From Nitrosospira lacus (lineage in GTDB: Bacteria; Pseudomonadota; Gammaproteobacteria; Burkholderiales; Nitrosomonadaceae), in contig NZ_CP021106.3 of NCBI RefSeq assembly GCF_000355765.4, positions 777,137 to 841,136 of the forward strand: 64,000 nucleotides of DNA, written 5' to 3'. A program made the position numbers and the translations under genes. Under the pieces are notes generated by a model, which made no database searches, was not told the DNA's origin, and saw only the letters and a list, made by a program, of their open reading frames with translations. The first letter of the stretch is position 1; each line of letters starts with the position of its first letter. Below are positions 47,489-57,519 of the stretch, piece by piece.

Positions 47489-48670
47489 ATGAGTGAATAC
47501 CTTTTTACTTCCGAATCCGTATCTGAAGGCCACCCCGACAAGGTGGCGGATCAGATTTCCGACTCAATTCTGGATGCCATCCTGGCTCAGGATGCCAACG
47601 CGCGAGTAGCCTGCGAGACCTTGTGCAGCACGGGTCTGATCGTTATGTCAGGGGAGATTACCACCGAGGCCAACGTTGACTATATGCAAGTCGCGCGCTC
47701 GGCCGTCAAGCGTATCGGTTACAACAGCTCCGATATTGGGTTTGACTATCATACCTGTGCCGTGTTGACTGCTTTCAACAAACAGTCCGCTGATATTGCA
47801 CAAGGGGTAAATCGCAGTAAGGAAGAGGAAATGGATCAGGGGGCAGGCGACCAGGGACTGATGTTTGGCTATGCGTGCGACGAGACGCCGCAATTGATGC
47901 CGATGCCGATTTACTATGCCCATCGCTTGATGGAGCGGCAAGCGGAGCTGAGAAAAGATGGACGCCTGCCGTGGCTGCGTCCGGATGCCAAGTCGCAGGT
48001 ATCGGTACGCTATCTGAATGGTAAGCCGCAACGCATCGAAACTGTAGTGATATCCACCCAGCACAATCCGGACATCTCCCACGCGGAACTGAGTGAAGCG
48101 GTAATCGAGGAAATCATCAAGCCGGTACTTCCGAAAAATATGCTGAATGGTCAGACTCGTTATCTGGTCAACCCTACCGGCCGCTTCGTGGTGGGCGGAC
48201 CAATGGGCGACTGCGGGTTGACCGGCCGCAAGATCATCGTGGATAGCTATGGCGGGACGGCGCACCATGGCGGCGGTGCTTTCTCTGGCAAGGATCCATC
48301 CAAGGTGGATCGCTCCGCAGCCTACGCCGGGCGTTATGTCGCCAAGAACATCGTTGCCGCGGGCATTGCCAGCAGATGTGAAGTGCAGATAGCCTATGCT
48401 ATCGGTGTGGCACGACCGGTTTCACTCATGGTTGATACTTACGGAACCGGCAAGATTTCCGACGATAAAATCGTCAAGCTGATCGAACAGCATTTTGACT
48501 TGCGTCCTCGTGCTATTATTCATACTCTTAATCTGCTGCGTCCAATTTACCAGAAGACTGCCGCCTATGGCCACTTTGGGCGGGATGAGCCGGAATTCAC
48601 CTGGGAGGCCACCGATAAAGCCGCACGACTTCGCGCCGATGCGGGAATCGAGGTCGCGGTTGAGGCATAA
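47489..48670 (+). CDS. metK: S-adenosylmethionine synthetase
   Basis: A 393-residue enzyme that makes SAM from methionine and ATP. Motifs: [20 protein letters not shown] at the N-terminus, [12 protein letters not shown] (ATP site), the P-loop-like [19 protein letters not shown] and [13 protein letters not shown]. The frame opens 15 bases earlier, but the ATG at 47489 gives the conserved start. It is followed by an SAH riboswitch and ahcY, so SAM production and SAH removal are adjacent. Confidence 0.97.
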   Translation: MSEYLFTSESVSEGHPDKVADQISDSILDAILAQDANARVACETLCSTGLIVMSGEITTEANVDYMQVARSAVKRIGYNSSDIGFDYHTCAVLTAFNKQSADIAQGVNRSKEEEMDQGAGDQGLMFGYACDETPQLMPMPIYYAHRLMERQAELRKDGRLPWLRPDAKSQVSVRYLNGKPQRIETVVISTQHNPDISHAELSEAVIEEIIKPVLPKNMLNGQTRYLVNPTGRFVVGGPMGDCGLTGRKIIVDSYGGTAHHGGGAFSGKDPSKVDRSAAYAGRYVAKNIVAAGIASRCEVQIAYAIGVARPVSLMVDTYGTGKISDDKIVKLIEQHFDLRPRAIIHTLNLLRPIYQKTAAYGHFGRDEPEFTWEATDKAARLRADAGIEVAVEA

Positions 48671-48698
48671 GCAGAGAAGGTCATGTTAGCTTCAATTC

Positions 48699-48778
48699 CT
48701 CCCCCACTGAGGAGCGCTGCGACGGGCAGAGTCCCGCGAGGCTCGGCGGGGGAGAATCGCAATAACGGCGCTCGTTCA
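48699..48778 (+). promoter_or_regulatory. S-adenosylhomocysteine (SAH) riboswitch upstream of ahcY
   Basis: The segment carries the conserved blocks of the SAH riboswitch in order: GAGGAGCGCTGCGAC (48709-48723), GAGGCTCGG (48738-48746) and AACGGCGCTC (48764-48773). CCCCC near 48701-48705 pairs with GGGGG near 48748-48752 to form the P1 helix, and GAGC(G)C pairs with GGCGCTC as the pseudoknot-like element. It ends about 20 bases before the ahcY start. In known cases SAH binding switches on ahcY, and here probably metF as well. Confidence 0.92.
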
Positions 48779-48798
48779 TTTTTTAGGAGATTTGTTCC

Positions 48799-50271
48799 AT
48801 GAACGCTGTGCTCAGTCCTGCATCTATACCTGCCCCCGCCTCTACGCTTATGAGCAGCGAATTTACCGATTATAAAGTTGCCGATATGTCCCTGGCGGAA
48901 TGGGGGCGCAAGGAAATAGCCATTGCTGAAACCGAGATGCCCGGCCTGATGGCGCTACGGGAAGAATATGCCGGCGGAAAACCTTTGGCAGGCGCGCGTG
49001 TTGCCGGTTCGCTCCACATGACTATTCAGACAGCGGTGCTGATCGAGACCCTGATCGAATTGGGAGCGGAAGTGCGCTGGGCTTCGTGCAATATCTTTTC
49101 CACCCAGGATCATGCGGCGGCGGCCATCGCAGCGAAAGGCATTCCGGTTTTTGCCTACAAGGGTGAGTCGCTGGATGATTATTGGGAATATACCCACCGC
49201 ATCTTTGAGTGGTCCGGTGACGAGCAATCGAGTGCGAATGGTACGCCCAATATGATTCTGGACGACGGTGGCGATGCAACGCTGCTGATCATTCTTGGCA
49301 GCAGGGCGGAAAAAGACCCATCGGTCATCGCCCATCCAGCCAATGAAGAAGAGCATGCATTGTTCGCGGCAATCCGGAAAAGACTGGATACTCAGCCTGG
49401 CTGGTATTCCTGCAGACTTGCGAATATTCGTGGTGTAACGGAGGAAACGACTACCGGCGTTCACCGTTTATACGAAATGCAAAAGAAAGGGGAGCTGCCA
49501 TTCCCGGCATTCAATGTCAACGACTCGGTTACCAAATCCAAGTTCGATAATCTTTACGGTTGCCGTGAGTCGCTGGTGGATGGCATCAAGCGTGCTACGG
49601 ATGTGATGATTGCCGGCAAGATTGCACTGGTGTGTGGCTATGGCGACGTGGGCAAAGGCTGCGCCCAATCCTTGCGTGGTCTGGGAGCAACCGTGTGGAT
49701 TACCGAGATCGATCCGATTTGCGCGCTGCAAGCGGCCATGGAAGGTTATCGTGTCGTCACCATGGATGAAGTTTGCGATCAGGCTGACATTTTCGTCACC
49801 GCTACCGGTAACCTGCGTGTCATTACCCATGATCACATGCTGAGAATGAAAGACCAGGCCATTGTCTGCAATATCGGCCATTTCGATTCTGAAATAGATA
49901 TTGCCTCTGTCCAGAAATATCAATGGGAAAACATCAAGCCACAGGTGGATCATGTCATTTTCCCGTCAGGCCGGCGTATCATCGTACTGGCGCAGGGGCG
50001 TCTGGTGAATCTGGGTTGCGCCACCGGCCATCCCTCGTTTGTCATGTCCAGTTCATTCACCAACCAGGTGCTCGCGCAAATGGAGCTTTGGCAAAATGGC
50101 ACCCGTTATGAAAAAAACGTGTATGTGCTGCCCAAGCATCTGGACGAGAAAGTGGCGCGTCTGCACATCAAGAAGCTGGGGGTCAAGCTCACCGCGCTTA
50201 CCGATGAGCAGGCGAAGTATCTGAATCTGGATAAAAACGGACCCTATAAGCCGGCGATGTACCGGTACTGA
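48799..50271 (+). CDS. ahcY: S-adenosylhomocysteine hydrolase
   Basis: A 490-residue NAD-dependent enzyme that splits SAH into homocysteine and adenosine. Marks are [28 protein letters not shown], the NAD fold [28 protein letters not shown] and the C-terminal YKPAMYRY. The N-terminus carries about 20 extra residues, as is common in betaproteobacteria. The ribosome site TAGGAG precedes the ATG. An SAH riboswitch lies just upstream and metF follows after 84 bp. Confidence 0.97.
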   Translation: MNAVLSPASIPAPASTLMSSEFTDYKVADMSLAEWGRKEIAIAETEMPGLMALREEYAGGKPLAGARVAGSLHMTIQTAVLIETLIELGAEVRWASCNIFSTQDHAAAAIAAKGIPVFAYKGESLDDYWEYTHRIFEWSGDEQSSANGTPNMILDDGGDATLLIILGSRAEKDPSVIAHPANEEEHALFAAIRKRLDTQPGWYSCRLANIRGVTEETTTGVHRLYEMQKKGELPFPAFNVNDSVTKSKFDNLYGCRESLVDGIKRATDVMIAGKIALVCGYGDVGKGCAQSLRGLGATVWITEIDPICALQAAMEGYRVVTMDEVCDQADIFVTATGNLRVITHDHMLRMKDQAIVCNIGHFDSEIDIASVQKYQWENIKPQVDHVIFPSGRRIIVLAQGRLVNLGCATGHPSFVMSSSFTNQVLAQMELWQNGTRYEKNVYVLPKHLDEKVARLHIKKLGVKLTALTDEQAKYLNLDKNGPYKPAMYRY

Positions 50272-50355
50272 CATTCCAGGATCTCAGAGCGGCGGGGAGA
50301 GAAAGAGATGGCTAATTCTGTCGTATCTTTTCTGAGCCCCCGTAGTTGATGCCAG

Positions 50356-51201
50356 ATGGAATCACAAAAAAGATTCGCTCCCACTTTCAGTTTCGAGTTT
50401 TTTCCACCGCAAACGCGCGAGGGGATAGAGAAATTGCGCGCTACGCGCAGACAATTGGCCCAACTTAACCCAAAATTCTTCTCAGTGACATTTGGCGCGG
50501 GCGGATCGACCCGGGACCGCACTTTGGAAACAGTGCTGGAAATTCAGGCGGAGGGCTATGCGGCCGCACCCCATCTTTCCTGCATCGGTTCAACCAGCGA
50601 AAATATTCGTTCCATGTTGCAAAAATACCACGATGGGGGTATTCGCCATATTGTCGCCCTGCGCGGCGATCTGCCTTCAGGTATGGCGCAGTGGGGGGAA
50701 TTTCGTTACGCCGATGAACTGGTGAGATTTATCCGCAAGGAATTTGGTAGTGCGTTCCACATCGAAGTGGCTTCATATCCGGAATATCATCCTCAGGCGG
50801 GCTCGGCGCAGGACGATTTGCTGAACTTCAAACGGAAGGTGGAGGCTGGAGCGGATTCCGTCATCACCCAGTATTTCTACAATGCGGACGCCTACTTCAA
50901 TTTCATTGAAGCGTGTGAAGCGATGGGAATCGGCGTTCCCATCGTGCCTGGCATCATGCCAATCAATAAATTCTCCCAGCTGGCAAGATTTTCAGATTCC
51001 TGTGGTGCGGAGATCCCGCGCTGGATCAGGAAAAAACTGGAAGGCTATGGAGATGACAGCGCATCAATACGCGCGTTTGGACTGGATGTCGTGACCGATT
51101 TATGTGACCGGCTGCTCAGCGCCGGTGCGCCGGGCCTGCATTTTTATACACTGAATTCGGCGGGATTGACGACCACCATTTGGCAACGACTGGGGTTGTA
51201 A
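50356..51201 (+). CDS. metF: 5,10-methylenetetrahydrofolate reductase
   Basis: A 281-residue flavin enzyme that makes 5-methyl-tetrahydrofolate for homocysteine methylation. Typical are FSFEFFPPQT, FFSVTFGAGGSTRD, HIVALRGDLP, EVASYPEYHP, ITQYFYNADAYFNF and GIMPINKFSQL. It lies downstream of ahcY and completes the local route from SAH back toward methionine. Its ATG has no strong ribosome site. It ends at a terminator shared with a convergent aminotransferase gene. Confidence 0.96.
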   Translation: MESQKRFAPTFSFEFFPPQTREGIEKLRATRRQLAQLNPKFFSVTFGAGGSTRDRTLETVLEIQAEGYAAAPHLSCIGSTSENIRSMLQKYHDGGIRHIVALRGDLPSGMAQWGEFRYADELVRFIRKEFGSAFHIEVASYPEYHPQAGSAQDDLLNFKRKVEAGADSVITQYFYNADAYFNFIEACEAMGIGVPIVPGIMPINKFSQLARFSDSCGAEIPRWIRKKLEGYGDDSASIRAFGLDVVTDLCDRLLSAGAPGLHFYTLNSAGLTTTIWQRLGL

Positions 51202-51216
51202 TTCGAAATAAGGCAC

Positions 51217-51255
51217 AACCCATTTTTCCCTTTCTTGTGCAGGGAAAAATGGGTT
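51217..51255. terminator. Shared terminator-like hairpin between convergent genes
   Basis: A perfect 15-bp inverted repeat (AACCCATTTTTCCCT and its complement) with a 9-base loop lies between the metF stop and the aminotransferase stop. It contains A/T runs in the stem but only a short T-run after it. Its position between convergent stops supports termination on both strands. Confidence 0.65.
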
Positions 51256-51274
51256 TGTCCGGCCTGATTCAGCA

Positions 51275-52525
51275 TCAGGCTACCGCTACAGCCTTTACCG
51301 GCGCGGCCTGCTGCGGCAGGGGATTGGCCGCATAGGCGTAGTGCGCCGCCGCCTCGGCCGTACCGTACTCAATCTTCTTGCCCATATCAGAGAATACTGT
51401 CTCCAGTGCGTTCAGACATAGCATCACGTTTTCCATTTTGCTCGAATAACCCATCAGGCCGAAACGCCAGATCTTCCCGGCGAGGTCACCCAGCCCCGCA
51501 CCGATCTCCAGGCTGTAGTCTGCAAGCAGCCTGCGGCGCACTTCCTTCTCGTCTATGCCTTCCGGCACGTAGACCGAATTAAGCTGCGGCAGGCGAGATT
51601 TCTCCTCCACCAGGTACTCAATACCGAGCGTCTCCAGCCCCGCTTTCAGCGCCGTGTGGTTGCGCTGGTGGCGTGCCCAGGAATGTTCCAGCCCTTCCTC
51701 ATACAGCATGAACAGGGCCTCGTGCAATGCATATAGAGCATTGGTGGGGGCAGTGTGGTGGTAGGTACGGGTGGTTCCCCAGTAACCGAGCAGCAGGTTC
51801 AAATCCATGAACCAGCTTTGTACTTTTCCTTTGCGATTCTTGACCAGTTCCACCACACGCTCCGAAAAGCTTATTGGGGACAGACCCGGTGGACATGACA
51901 AGCATTTCTGGCTGCCGGAATAAATCGCGTCGATCTTCCATTCGTCAACCTTGAGAGGGGAGCCGCCCAGCGAGGTGACGGTATCCACAATGGTGAGACA
52001 ATTATGGCGATGCGCGATTTCGCATAGTAATTTTGCGTCCGACAGAGCGCCGGTGGACGTCTCGGCATGGACGAAAGCAACGACCTTCGCATCAGGATTC
52101 TGTTTCAATGCATCTTCCACTTTTTGTGGATCAACCGGCGCACCCCATTTATCCTCCACCACCACTGCGATACCGCCGCAGCGTTGCACGTTCTCGATCA
52201 TGCGCCCGCCAAACACGCCATTGCGGCACACAATTACCTTATCGCCCGGACTGACCATGTTGACGAAACACATTTCCATCCCGACCGACCCCGGACCGGA
52301 AACCGGAAAGGTCAGCAGATTGGAGGTCTGGAAGGCATAGCGCAGCAGGCTTTTCAACTCCTCCATCATATCCGTGAATACAGGATCAAGGTGGCCCAGC
52401 GTCGGGCGGGCCATGGCGGATAAAACGCGCGGGTGGGTATCCGACGGCCCCGGTCCCATCAAGACACGCTGCGGGGGATAAAACGTACCGATCTTTTTGG
52501 TGGGGTAGAAGTTCTTGGTAGTCAT
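51275..52525 (-). CDS. Alanine/serine-glyoxylate aminotransferase family protein
   Basis: A 416-residue class V PLP-dependent aminotransferase. The PLP lysine is Lys207 in [12 protein letters not shown]; the substrate-site segments [33 protein letters not shown] and [11 protein letters not shown] match the alanine-glyoxylate/serine-glyoxylate group. It would move amino groups between alanine or serine and glyoxylate or pyruvate, useful for glycolate salvage in an autotroph and for feeding one-carbon metabolism. The exact donor cannot be read from sequence. It converges with metF. Confidence 0.9.
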   Translation of the reverse strand: MTTKNFYPTKKIGTFYPPQRVLMGPGPSDTHPRVLSAMARPTLGHLDPVFTDMMEELKSLLRYAFQTSNLLTFPVSGPGSVGMEMCFVNMVSPGDKVIVCRNGVFGGRMIENVQRCGGIAVVVEDKWGAPVDPQKVEDALKQNPDAKVVAFVHAETSTGALSDAKLLCEIAHRHNCLTIVDTVTSLGGSPLKVDEWKIDAIYSGSQKCLSCPPGLSPISFSERVVELVKNRKGKVQSWFMDLNLLLGYWGTTRTYHHTAPTNALYALHEALFMLYEEGLEHSWARHQRNHTALKAGLETLGIEYLVEEKSRLPQLNSVYVPEGIDEKEVRRRLLADYSLEIGAGLGDLAGKIWRFGLMGYSSKMENVMLCLNALETVFSDMGKKIEYGTAEAAAHYAYAANPLPQQAAPVKAVAVA

Positions 52526-52826
52526 GGTTGATCCTGAATGTAGTGGACTGATTAACTTAACGGAAGGTCCGATTCTATCAAGTGACGGGGGAATTGGCTA
52601 TTAGTGAAAGTGCACGTGAGCTGTAACCGGTGGAAAATGACAGCTGCCGCGCTGGCGCTGACACGCGTATAGGCGCAAAGTCGATGCGCGCATAGATCAA
52701 TTCTTGCCAGAGCGGCTAGAGATCGTACTTTGTTCCGTCTTTGGGAAATGAATATTGCATAGTTGCGTCAGGCAGCCAGCCTCGTGAAAGGGCGGCAAGG
52801 AATCAGGCTAGCCTCAATACTCACTA
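52526..52826. other. Intergenic region between aminotransferase and rlpA genes, 301 bp
   Basis: Both neighbours are on the minus strand, so this holds the aminotransferase promoter and the end of the rlpA transcript. No gene, T-run terminator or clear promoter was recognised. Confidence 0.35.
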
Positions 52827-53942
52827 CTAACGGACCAGCACCATCGGCTTGATGGAAAGCACTTGAGCGATTTTATCGGCTGCCTGCCGGGCTACAGCGT
52901 GATCGGGATAAGGTCCGGCGTGAACCTTGAATAAGCCATCTTTCGAAACAATGCCAAGGATAGGGGTCAATGAAGGAAGTTCTGACCGCATGTGAGCGAG
53001 GAAATTATCCGCATTATCGTAGGCGCTGAATGCGCCCAATTGCAGGTAGACCCCGCTTGTACCCGTGGGAACCTGCGCATCGGCAACGTCGCGAACGGAT
53101 GCGCCGGATGGCAACGTGGGCGAATAGGCTGCTTCGATTAAATCCGGCTTGGCTTCTTCATTTTGCGGCTCTACGCCAACCGGACGCTGGGCTGTTTTTT
53201 CCCGACTGGCAGCAGCTGAAGGGGAAGATGCGGGGGCTGGTGTAGAAGCCGGTGCAGGGTTAAAGATGGGGACCGAATTCGCTACTAGGGCAGGTGCCGC
53301 TGCAACCTGCATGGAGGCTCCTGTGCCCGGCAGGATGCTTTCCACTTCCACCCAGGCACTGCCACCATCCAGCACACCGAGTTTGTGGGCTGCGGTATAG
53401 GAAAGATCGATCAGGCGGTCAGAATGAAATGGTCCACGGTCGTTGACGCGCACGATCACGGATTTTCCATTCTGGATGTTGGTGACGCGGGCATAGCTGG
53501 GTAATGGCAGCGTGGTATGGGCGGCGGTCATGGTGTACATATCGTAGACTTCGCCGGATGCTGTTTTCTGTCCGTGGTAACGGCGGCCATACCAGGAAGC
53601 TACCCCGCGTTCCCGGTAAGATTCCAGGGTGGTCATCGGCGTGTAGGATTTTCCCAGCGCGACATAAGGCCGCATGTTGGCCTGGCGCAGGGGTTCATGC
53701 CGCGGAACAGCGTCGAGGATGGAAGCAAGGTCAGCCGGCGGGTTGTCGCCGGGCCCGTCATCCAGATAATAACCGCCCTTTTTTGCCGCAATAGCCGGCT
53801 TTACCGATGCGGCGGAAGGTGTTTTGCCCATGTTATCGCGTTTCAGGACACTGCCGCAGCCCGCGATAAAAACTACCATGGCTGCCGCGATGATCCTTAG
53901 AACCTGTACTCGCCCTGTCACTTTTTTGCTTGATTCCTTCAA
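52827..53942 (-). CDS. rlpA: RlpA-like septal lytic transglycosylase lipoprotein with SPOR domain
   Basis: A 371-residue outer-membrane lipoprotein. The lipobox is IAGC (Cys29). The double-psi beta-barrel domain spans about 110-205, with GVASWYGRRYHGQKTASGE, MTAAHTTLPL and VRVNDRGPFHSDRLIDLSY. A Pro/Ala/Ser linker leads to a C-terminal SPOR domain (about 295-371) that binds denuded glycan at division sites. RlpA cleaves such glycan strands. The start drawn is a TTG; a GTG at 53921 would give a shorter, cleaner signal and is a real alternative. It follows rodA in the cell-shape cluster, as is common. Confidence 0.92.
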   Translation of the reverse strand: MKESSKKVTGRVQVLRIIAAAMVVFIAGCGSVLKRDNMGKTPSAASVKPAIAAKKGGYYLDDGPGDNPPADLASILDAVPRHEPLRQANMRPYVALGKSYTPMTTLESYRERGVASWYGRRYHGQKTASGEVYDMYTMTAAHTTLPLPSYARVTNIQNGKSVIVRVNDRGPFHSDRLIDLSYTAAHKLGVLDGGSAWVEVESILPGTGASMQVAAAPALVANSVPIFNPAPASTPAPASSPSAAASREKTAQRPVGVEPQNEEAKPDLIEAAYSPTLPSGASVRDVADAQVPTGTSGVYLQLGAFSAYDNADNFLAHMRSELPSLTPILGIVSKDGLFKVHAGPYPDHAVARQAADKIAQVLSIKPMVLVR

Positions 53943-54000
53943 GTCCGGCAGACTGCCAGAATAGTGGATGAGACGCTTCTTGATCCCGAATCAATCTTCC

Positions 54001-55101
54001 TTACGTTTTTACCAGTTTAGGATGCGTCTGTATGCTCATCAAAATACCAAATCCCAGCAGCATTGTCACCATTGACGTGCCGCCGTAGCTGATCAGCGGC
54101 AGCGGTACGCCCACCACGGGCAGAATACCGATAACCATGCCGATGTTGACGAAAATATAAGTGAAGAAAGTCAGCGTGATCGAGCCGGCGATAAGCCGGG
54201 TAAACTGGGTCGAGGCATTGGCGGCAATAATCATGCCGCGGCCGATTACCATCAGGTATAGCAGCAACAGTAATGAATTGCCGACCAATCCGAATTCCTC
54301 CGAGAACACTGCGAAGATGAAATCGGTGCTTTTCTCCGGAAGGAAATCGAGATGGGTTTGGGTCCCATTTTGCCAGCCTTTGCCGAGGACACCACCGGAT
54401 CCTATGGCAATAGTGGACTGGATCGTGTGATAGCCGGCCCCCAGCGCATCCTGTGTCGGATCAAGCAGCGTCATGACACGCCGGCGCTGATAATCGTGCA
54501 TCATCGACCACAGGATTGGCAGACTGCCAGCTCCGGCGATCAGCAGTGCGGCCATGATGCGCCACGACAGCCCGGTGAGAAACAGAACGTAGAAACCGCT
54601 GGATGCAATCAGCAATGCGGTGCCTAAGTCCGGCTGCCGCATGATCATCACGACCGGAATCAGGAGCAGCAACGTGGCGACTGCGTAGTCCCTGAGCCGC
54701 AGAGTGGCCTCATGCTTGTCAAAATACCACGCCATCATCAGCGGCACAGCTATTTTCATCAACTCGGAAGGCTGGATACGCGTCACACCAATGTTCAGCC
54801 AGCGTCGCGCACCGTTGTTGATTTCACCGAACAGCGCCACGCCGAGCAACAGGAAAAGACCGGCTACGTATATCGGGAGGGCGATACGCATGATATGCTG
54901 CAACGGGATATTCGCAATCAGCCACATGATGCCAAGCGCCACCAGCATGTTGATCGCCTGATTAGTGACACGACTCAGGTTTGCGTCGGTGGCGCTATAC
55001 AGCGTGGCCAGGCCAGTCAGCATCAGCAGCAGAATTCCGCTCAGCAGAAACCCATCCACATAGCGCGTGAGGTAGTGCCATAAGCGCAAGGGCTTAATCA
55101 T
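54001..55101 (-). CDS. rodA: Rod-shape peptidoglycan glycosyltransferase RodA
   Basis: A 366-residue SEDS-family integral membrane protein (about ten helices) that polymerises glycan strands for elongation with PBP2. Typical segments are LDFLPEKSTDFIFAVFSEE, GARRWLNIG, QPSELMKIAVPL and the C-terminal VGIPLPLISYGGTSM-like stretch (VGVPLPLISYGG). The frame opens further upstream at 55161, but the ATG at 55101 gives the family start and overlaps the mrdA stop by 8 bases, indicating translational coupling. Confidence 0.96.
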   Translation of the reverse strand: MIKPLRLWHYLTRYVDGFLLSGILLLMLTGLATLYSATDANLSRVTNQAINMLVALGIMWLIANIPLQHIMRIALPIYVAGLFLLLGVALFGEINNGARRWLNIGVTRIQPSELMKIAVPLMMAWYFDKHEATLRLRDYAVATLLLLIPVVMIMRQPDLGTALLIASSGFYVLFLTGLSWRIMAALLIAGAGSLPILWSMMHDYQRRRVMTLLDPTQDALGAGYHTIQSTIAIGSGGVLGKGWQNGTQTHLDFLPEKSTDFIFAVFSEEFGLVGNSLLLLLYLMVIGRGMIIAANASTQFTRLIAGSITLTFFTYIFVNIGMVIGILPVVGVPLPLISYGGTSMVTMLLGFGILMSIQTHPKLVKT

Positions 55102-57001
55102 GCGCACCCTCCTCGTCTTCAGGGATGGCCTTTGCCGCGGCTTCTGCGGGCAACTTGCCAAGCAGATGATAGTCCATTACCAGCCTGGCGACCGGTGCGG
55201 CGGTAGCGCCGCCGTGACCGCCATTTTCCACCAGCACCGCCAGCGCTATTCTGGGGTTTTCCGTGGGCGCGTAGGCAACGAACAGCGCATGGTCGCGATG
55301 GCGTTCCTGAACCTTGCTCTCCACATATTTTTCTCCTTGCTTCATGCCGACCACTTGCGACGTACCCGTCTTCCCCGCGAAGGTATAGGCGGCATCCGCA
55401 CCGGCGAGCGCCGCGGTGCCGCCAGGCCGGGTTACCGCTATCAGCGCGTTTTGAACGTGCGTCAGATTAACGGGGTTGAGATTGAGCGTGTATAGAGGTT
55501 GCGTCACGATTTCGCGCACTTCCCCATTCCTGCTATTGTGAACCTGCTTTACCAGGTGCGGGCGGAAGGCGGCACCCTTGCTGGCAAGGATGGCGGTCGC
55601 GAAAGCCAGTTGCAGGGGTGTAGTCAGATTGTAGCCTTGCCCGATACCCACGGAAATGGTGTCACCCGCGTACCATTTCTGCTTGTATCGCTTCATTTTC
55701 CATTCTTGCGAGGGCAACAGGCCACTGGCTTCGCCCTCGATATCGATCCCGGTTTTTTTTCCTAGCCCGAATTGGCCGGTAAAGTTGAAAATGTTGTCTA
55801 TACCGAGGTCATTGGCCAGCCCGTAATAATAAGTGTCGCACGACACGACCAGAGATTTATGCAGATCCACATAGCCATGGCCACCCGCTTTCCAGTCACG
55901 GAAGCGGTGGGTGCTGCCAGGCAGGCTGAAGTATCCGGGATCACTGATTCCTTGCTGAGGCGTGCGTTTCTTCAGCTCCAGGCCGGCCAGCGCCATGAAT
56001 GGTTTGAATGTGGAACCCGGTGGATATAATCCGCGCAAAGCGCGGTTGTTCAGCGGCCTGTCGATGGAGTTATTCAGCAAATCCCAGTTCTCCGAGTCGA
56101 TACCATCGACAAACAGATTGGGATCGAAGCCCGGCTTGCTGACGAATGCCAGTACATCGCCGGTAGCGGGGTCAATGGCTACCAGCGCGCCGCGCCGGTC
56201 TCCAAACGCCTTTTCCGCAACCTCCTGCAACTTGATATCGATCGACAACGTCAGATTATTGCCTGAGATTGGCGGGGTACGGGATATTACTCTTATTACC
56301 CGGCCGGCCGCGTCAGTTTCCATTTCCTCGAAGCCGGTGATACCGTGCAACTCCTTCTCGTAGCTTTGTTCGATGCCGATCTTGCCCATATACAGCGAGC
56401 CGCGATAGTTGGCCAGGTTTTCGTTGGCCTCCAGCTGTTCCAGATCTTTATCGTTGATGCGGCCAATATAACCCACCACATGTGACGCAATTTCCCCTTT
56501 CGGGTACTGGCGGAACAAGCGCGCTTTAATTTCCACTCCAGGAAAACGATAGCGATGGGCGGCGAAGCGCGCCACTTCCACATCCGATAAACGAGTGCGA
56601 ATGGGCAGGCTTTCAAATCGCTTGCTCTCGTCCATCAGTTTCTTGAAACGCTTGCGGTCTCGGGCTGCTATCTCGATTACAGTGGATAATTCATTGATGA
56701 GAGCTTCCAGATTGGTTACCTTGCTTGGCACGATTTCGAGCGTATAGGCCGAGTAGTTATGTGCCAGCACTTCGCCATTACGGTCGAAAATCAGTCCCCG
56801 GTTAGGTACGATGGGTGCAATGGATATCCGGTTAGCTTCCGCCAGCGTGTGATAGTGGTCGCGTTGCGATACCTGCAAGTAAAAGAATCGGGAAAATAGC
56901 AGAAGGAACAGCAGCAGCACGAACACGGCGCCAATGGCCAGCCGTACCCGGAAATGATGCAGTTCGCGGGGGTGATTACGAAGCTCTACCGTTCGCTTCA
57001 T
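55094..57001 (-). CDS. mrdA: Penicillin-binding protein 2
   Basis: A 635-residue transpeptidase for rod elongation. A short cytoplasmic tail and a membrane helix (about 22-43) are followed by the pedestal domain and the transpeptidase domain. The active-site Ser330 lies in GSTFKPF, the second motif is SCD (VVSCDTYYY), and the KTG motif is in FAGKTGTSQV. It overlaps mreD by 4 bases (ATGA) and rodA by 8 bases, so the three are tightly coupled. Confidence 0.97.
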   Translation of the reverse strand: MKRTVELRNHPRELHHFRVRLAIGAVFVLLLFLLLFSRFFYLQVSQRDHYHTLAEANRISIAPIVPNRGLIFDRNGEVLAHNYSAYTLEIVPSKVTNLEALINELSTVIEIAARDRKRFKKLMDESKRFESLPIRTRLSDVEVARFAAHRYRFPGVEIKARLFRQYPKGEIASHVVGYIGRINDKDLEQLEANENLANYRGSLYMGKIGIEQSYEKELHGITGFEEMETDAAGRVIRVISRTPPISGNNLTLSIDIKLQEVAEKAFGDRRGALVAIDPATGDVLAFVSKPGFDPNLFVDGIDSENWDLLNNSIDRPLNNRALRGLYPPGSTFKPFMALAGLELKKRTPQQGISDPGYFSLPGSTHRFRDWKAGGHGYVDLHKSLVVSCDTYYYGLANDLGIDNIFNFTGQFGLGKKTGIDIEGEASGLLPSQEWKMKRYKQKWYAGDTISVGIGQGYNLTTPLQLAFATAILASKGAAFRPHLVKQVHNSRNGEVREIVTQPLYTLNLNPVNLTHVQNALIAVTRPGGTAALAGADAAYTFAGKTGTSQVVGMKQGEKYVESKVQERHRDHALFVAYAPTENPRIALAVLVENGGHGGATAAPVARLVMDYHLLGKLPAEAAAKAIPEDEEGAHD

Positions 57002-57519
57002 AACGCATTGGAATCAGACTTGGGCCTCTGGGGTATTCTCAATATCAATGACAGTAGCGGCCACAACATAATGCCGGTAGCGCTGGCAAGAAAAAAATCC
57101 CAACCGGGAAAATCCGCCCCATCCAGTAGCCAGGTCAGAAGCACGACAAACTGCCCCATGAGCAATATCAGTCCCATCTGGGGAGCCTGCTTCAGCAGAC
57201 CAAAATTATACAAGCGCCGCTGGAATAGCAACGCGGCAAAAGCCATGATGCTGTATGCCAGGGCATGCTGGCCGAATGTCCCGGCATTGCCGATATCCAT
57301 TAACAAGCCCATGCCAAAGGCGGTACTCATACCAACCCGCTGCGGTTGATTGATACACCAGTAAAGAATCGTCAGCGCGGTGAAATCAGGCCAGAACGTC
57401 AGCAACGCATCCTTTAACGGTAACAGGTTCAGCAGCAGCGCCAGCATCAGGCTAAGAAAGATGAATGAACCTTTAACAGGCCGCAGAATTTCCTGCCTGG
57501 GATGATCAGCGAACGCCAA
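56998..57519 (-). CDS. mreD: Rod shape-determining protein MreD
   Basis: A 173-residue membrane protein with about five helices, starting with GSFIFLSLMLALLLNLLP, then PDFTALTILYWCINQPQRVGM and GFMMGLLMDI-like GMGLLMDIGNAG, the typical MreD core. It works with MreC and RodA in the elongasome. It overlaps mreC by 14 bases and mrdA by 4 bases. Confidence 0.93.
   Translation of the reverse strand: MAFADHPRQEILRPVKGSFIFLSLMLALLLNLLPLKDALLTFWPDFTALTILYWCINQPQRVGMSTAFGMGLLMDIGNAGTFGQHALAYSIMAFAALLFQRRLYNFGLLKQAPQMGLILLMGQFVVLLTWLLDGADFPGWDFFLASATGIMLWPLLSLILRIPQRPKSDSNAL

Noticed and set aside
51217-51255. Reading the 15-bp inverted repeat as an insertion-sequence end or attachment site
   Set aside because: It lies between convergent stops with no transposase or duplicated target, so a shared terminator is the simpler explanation.
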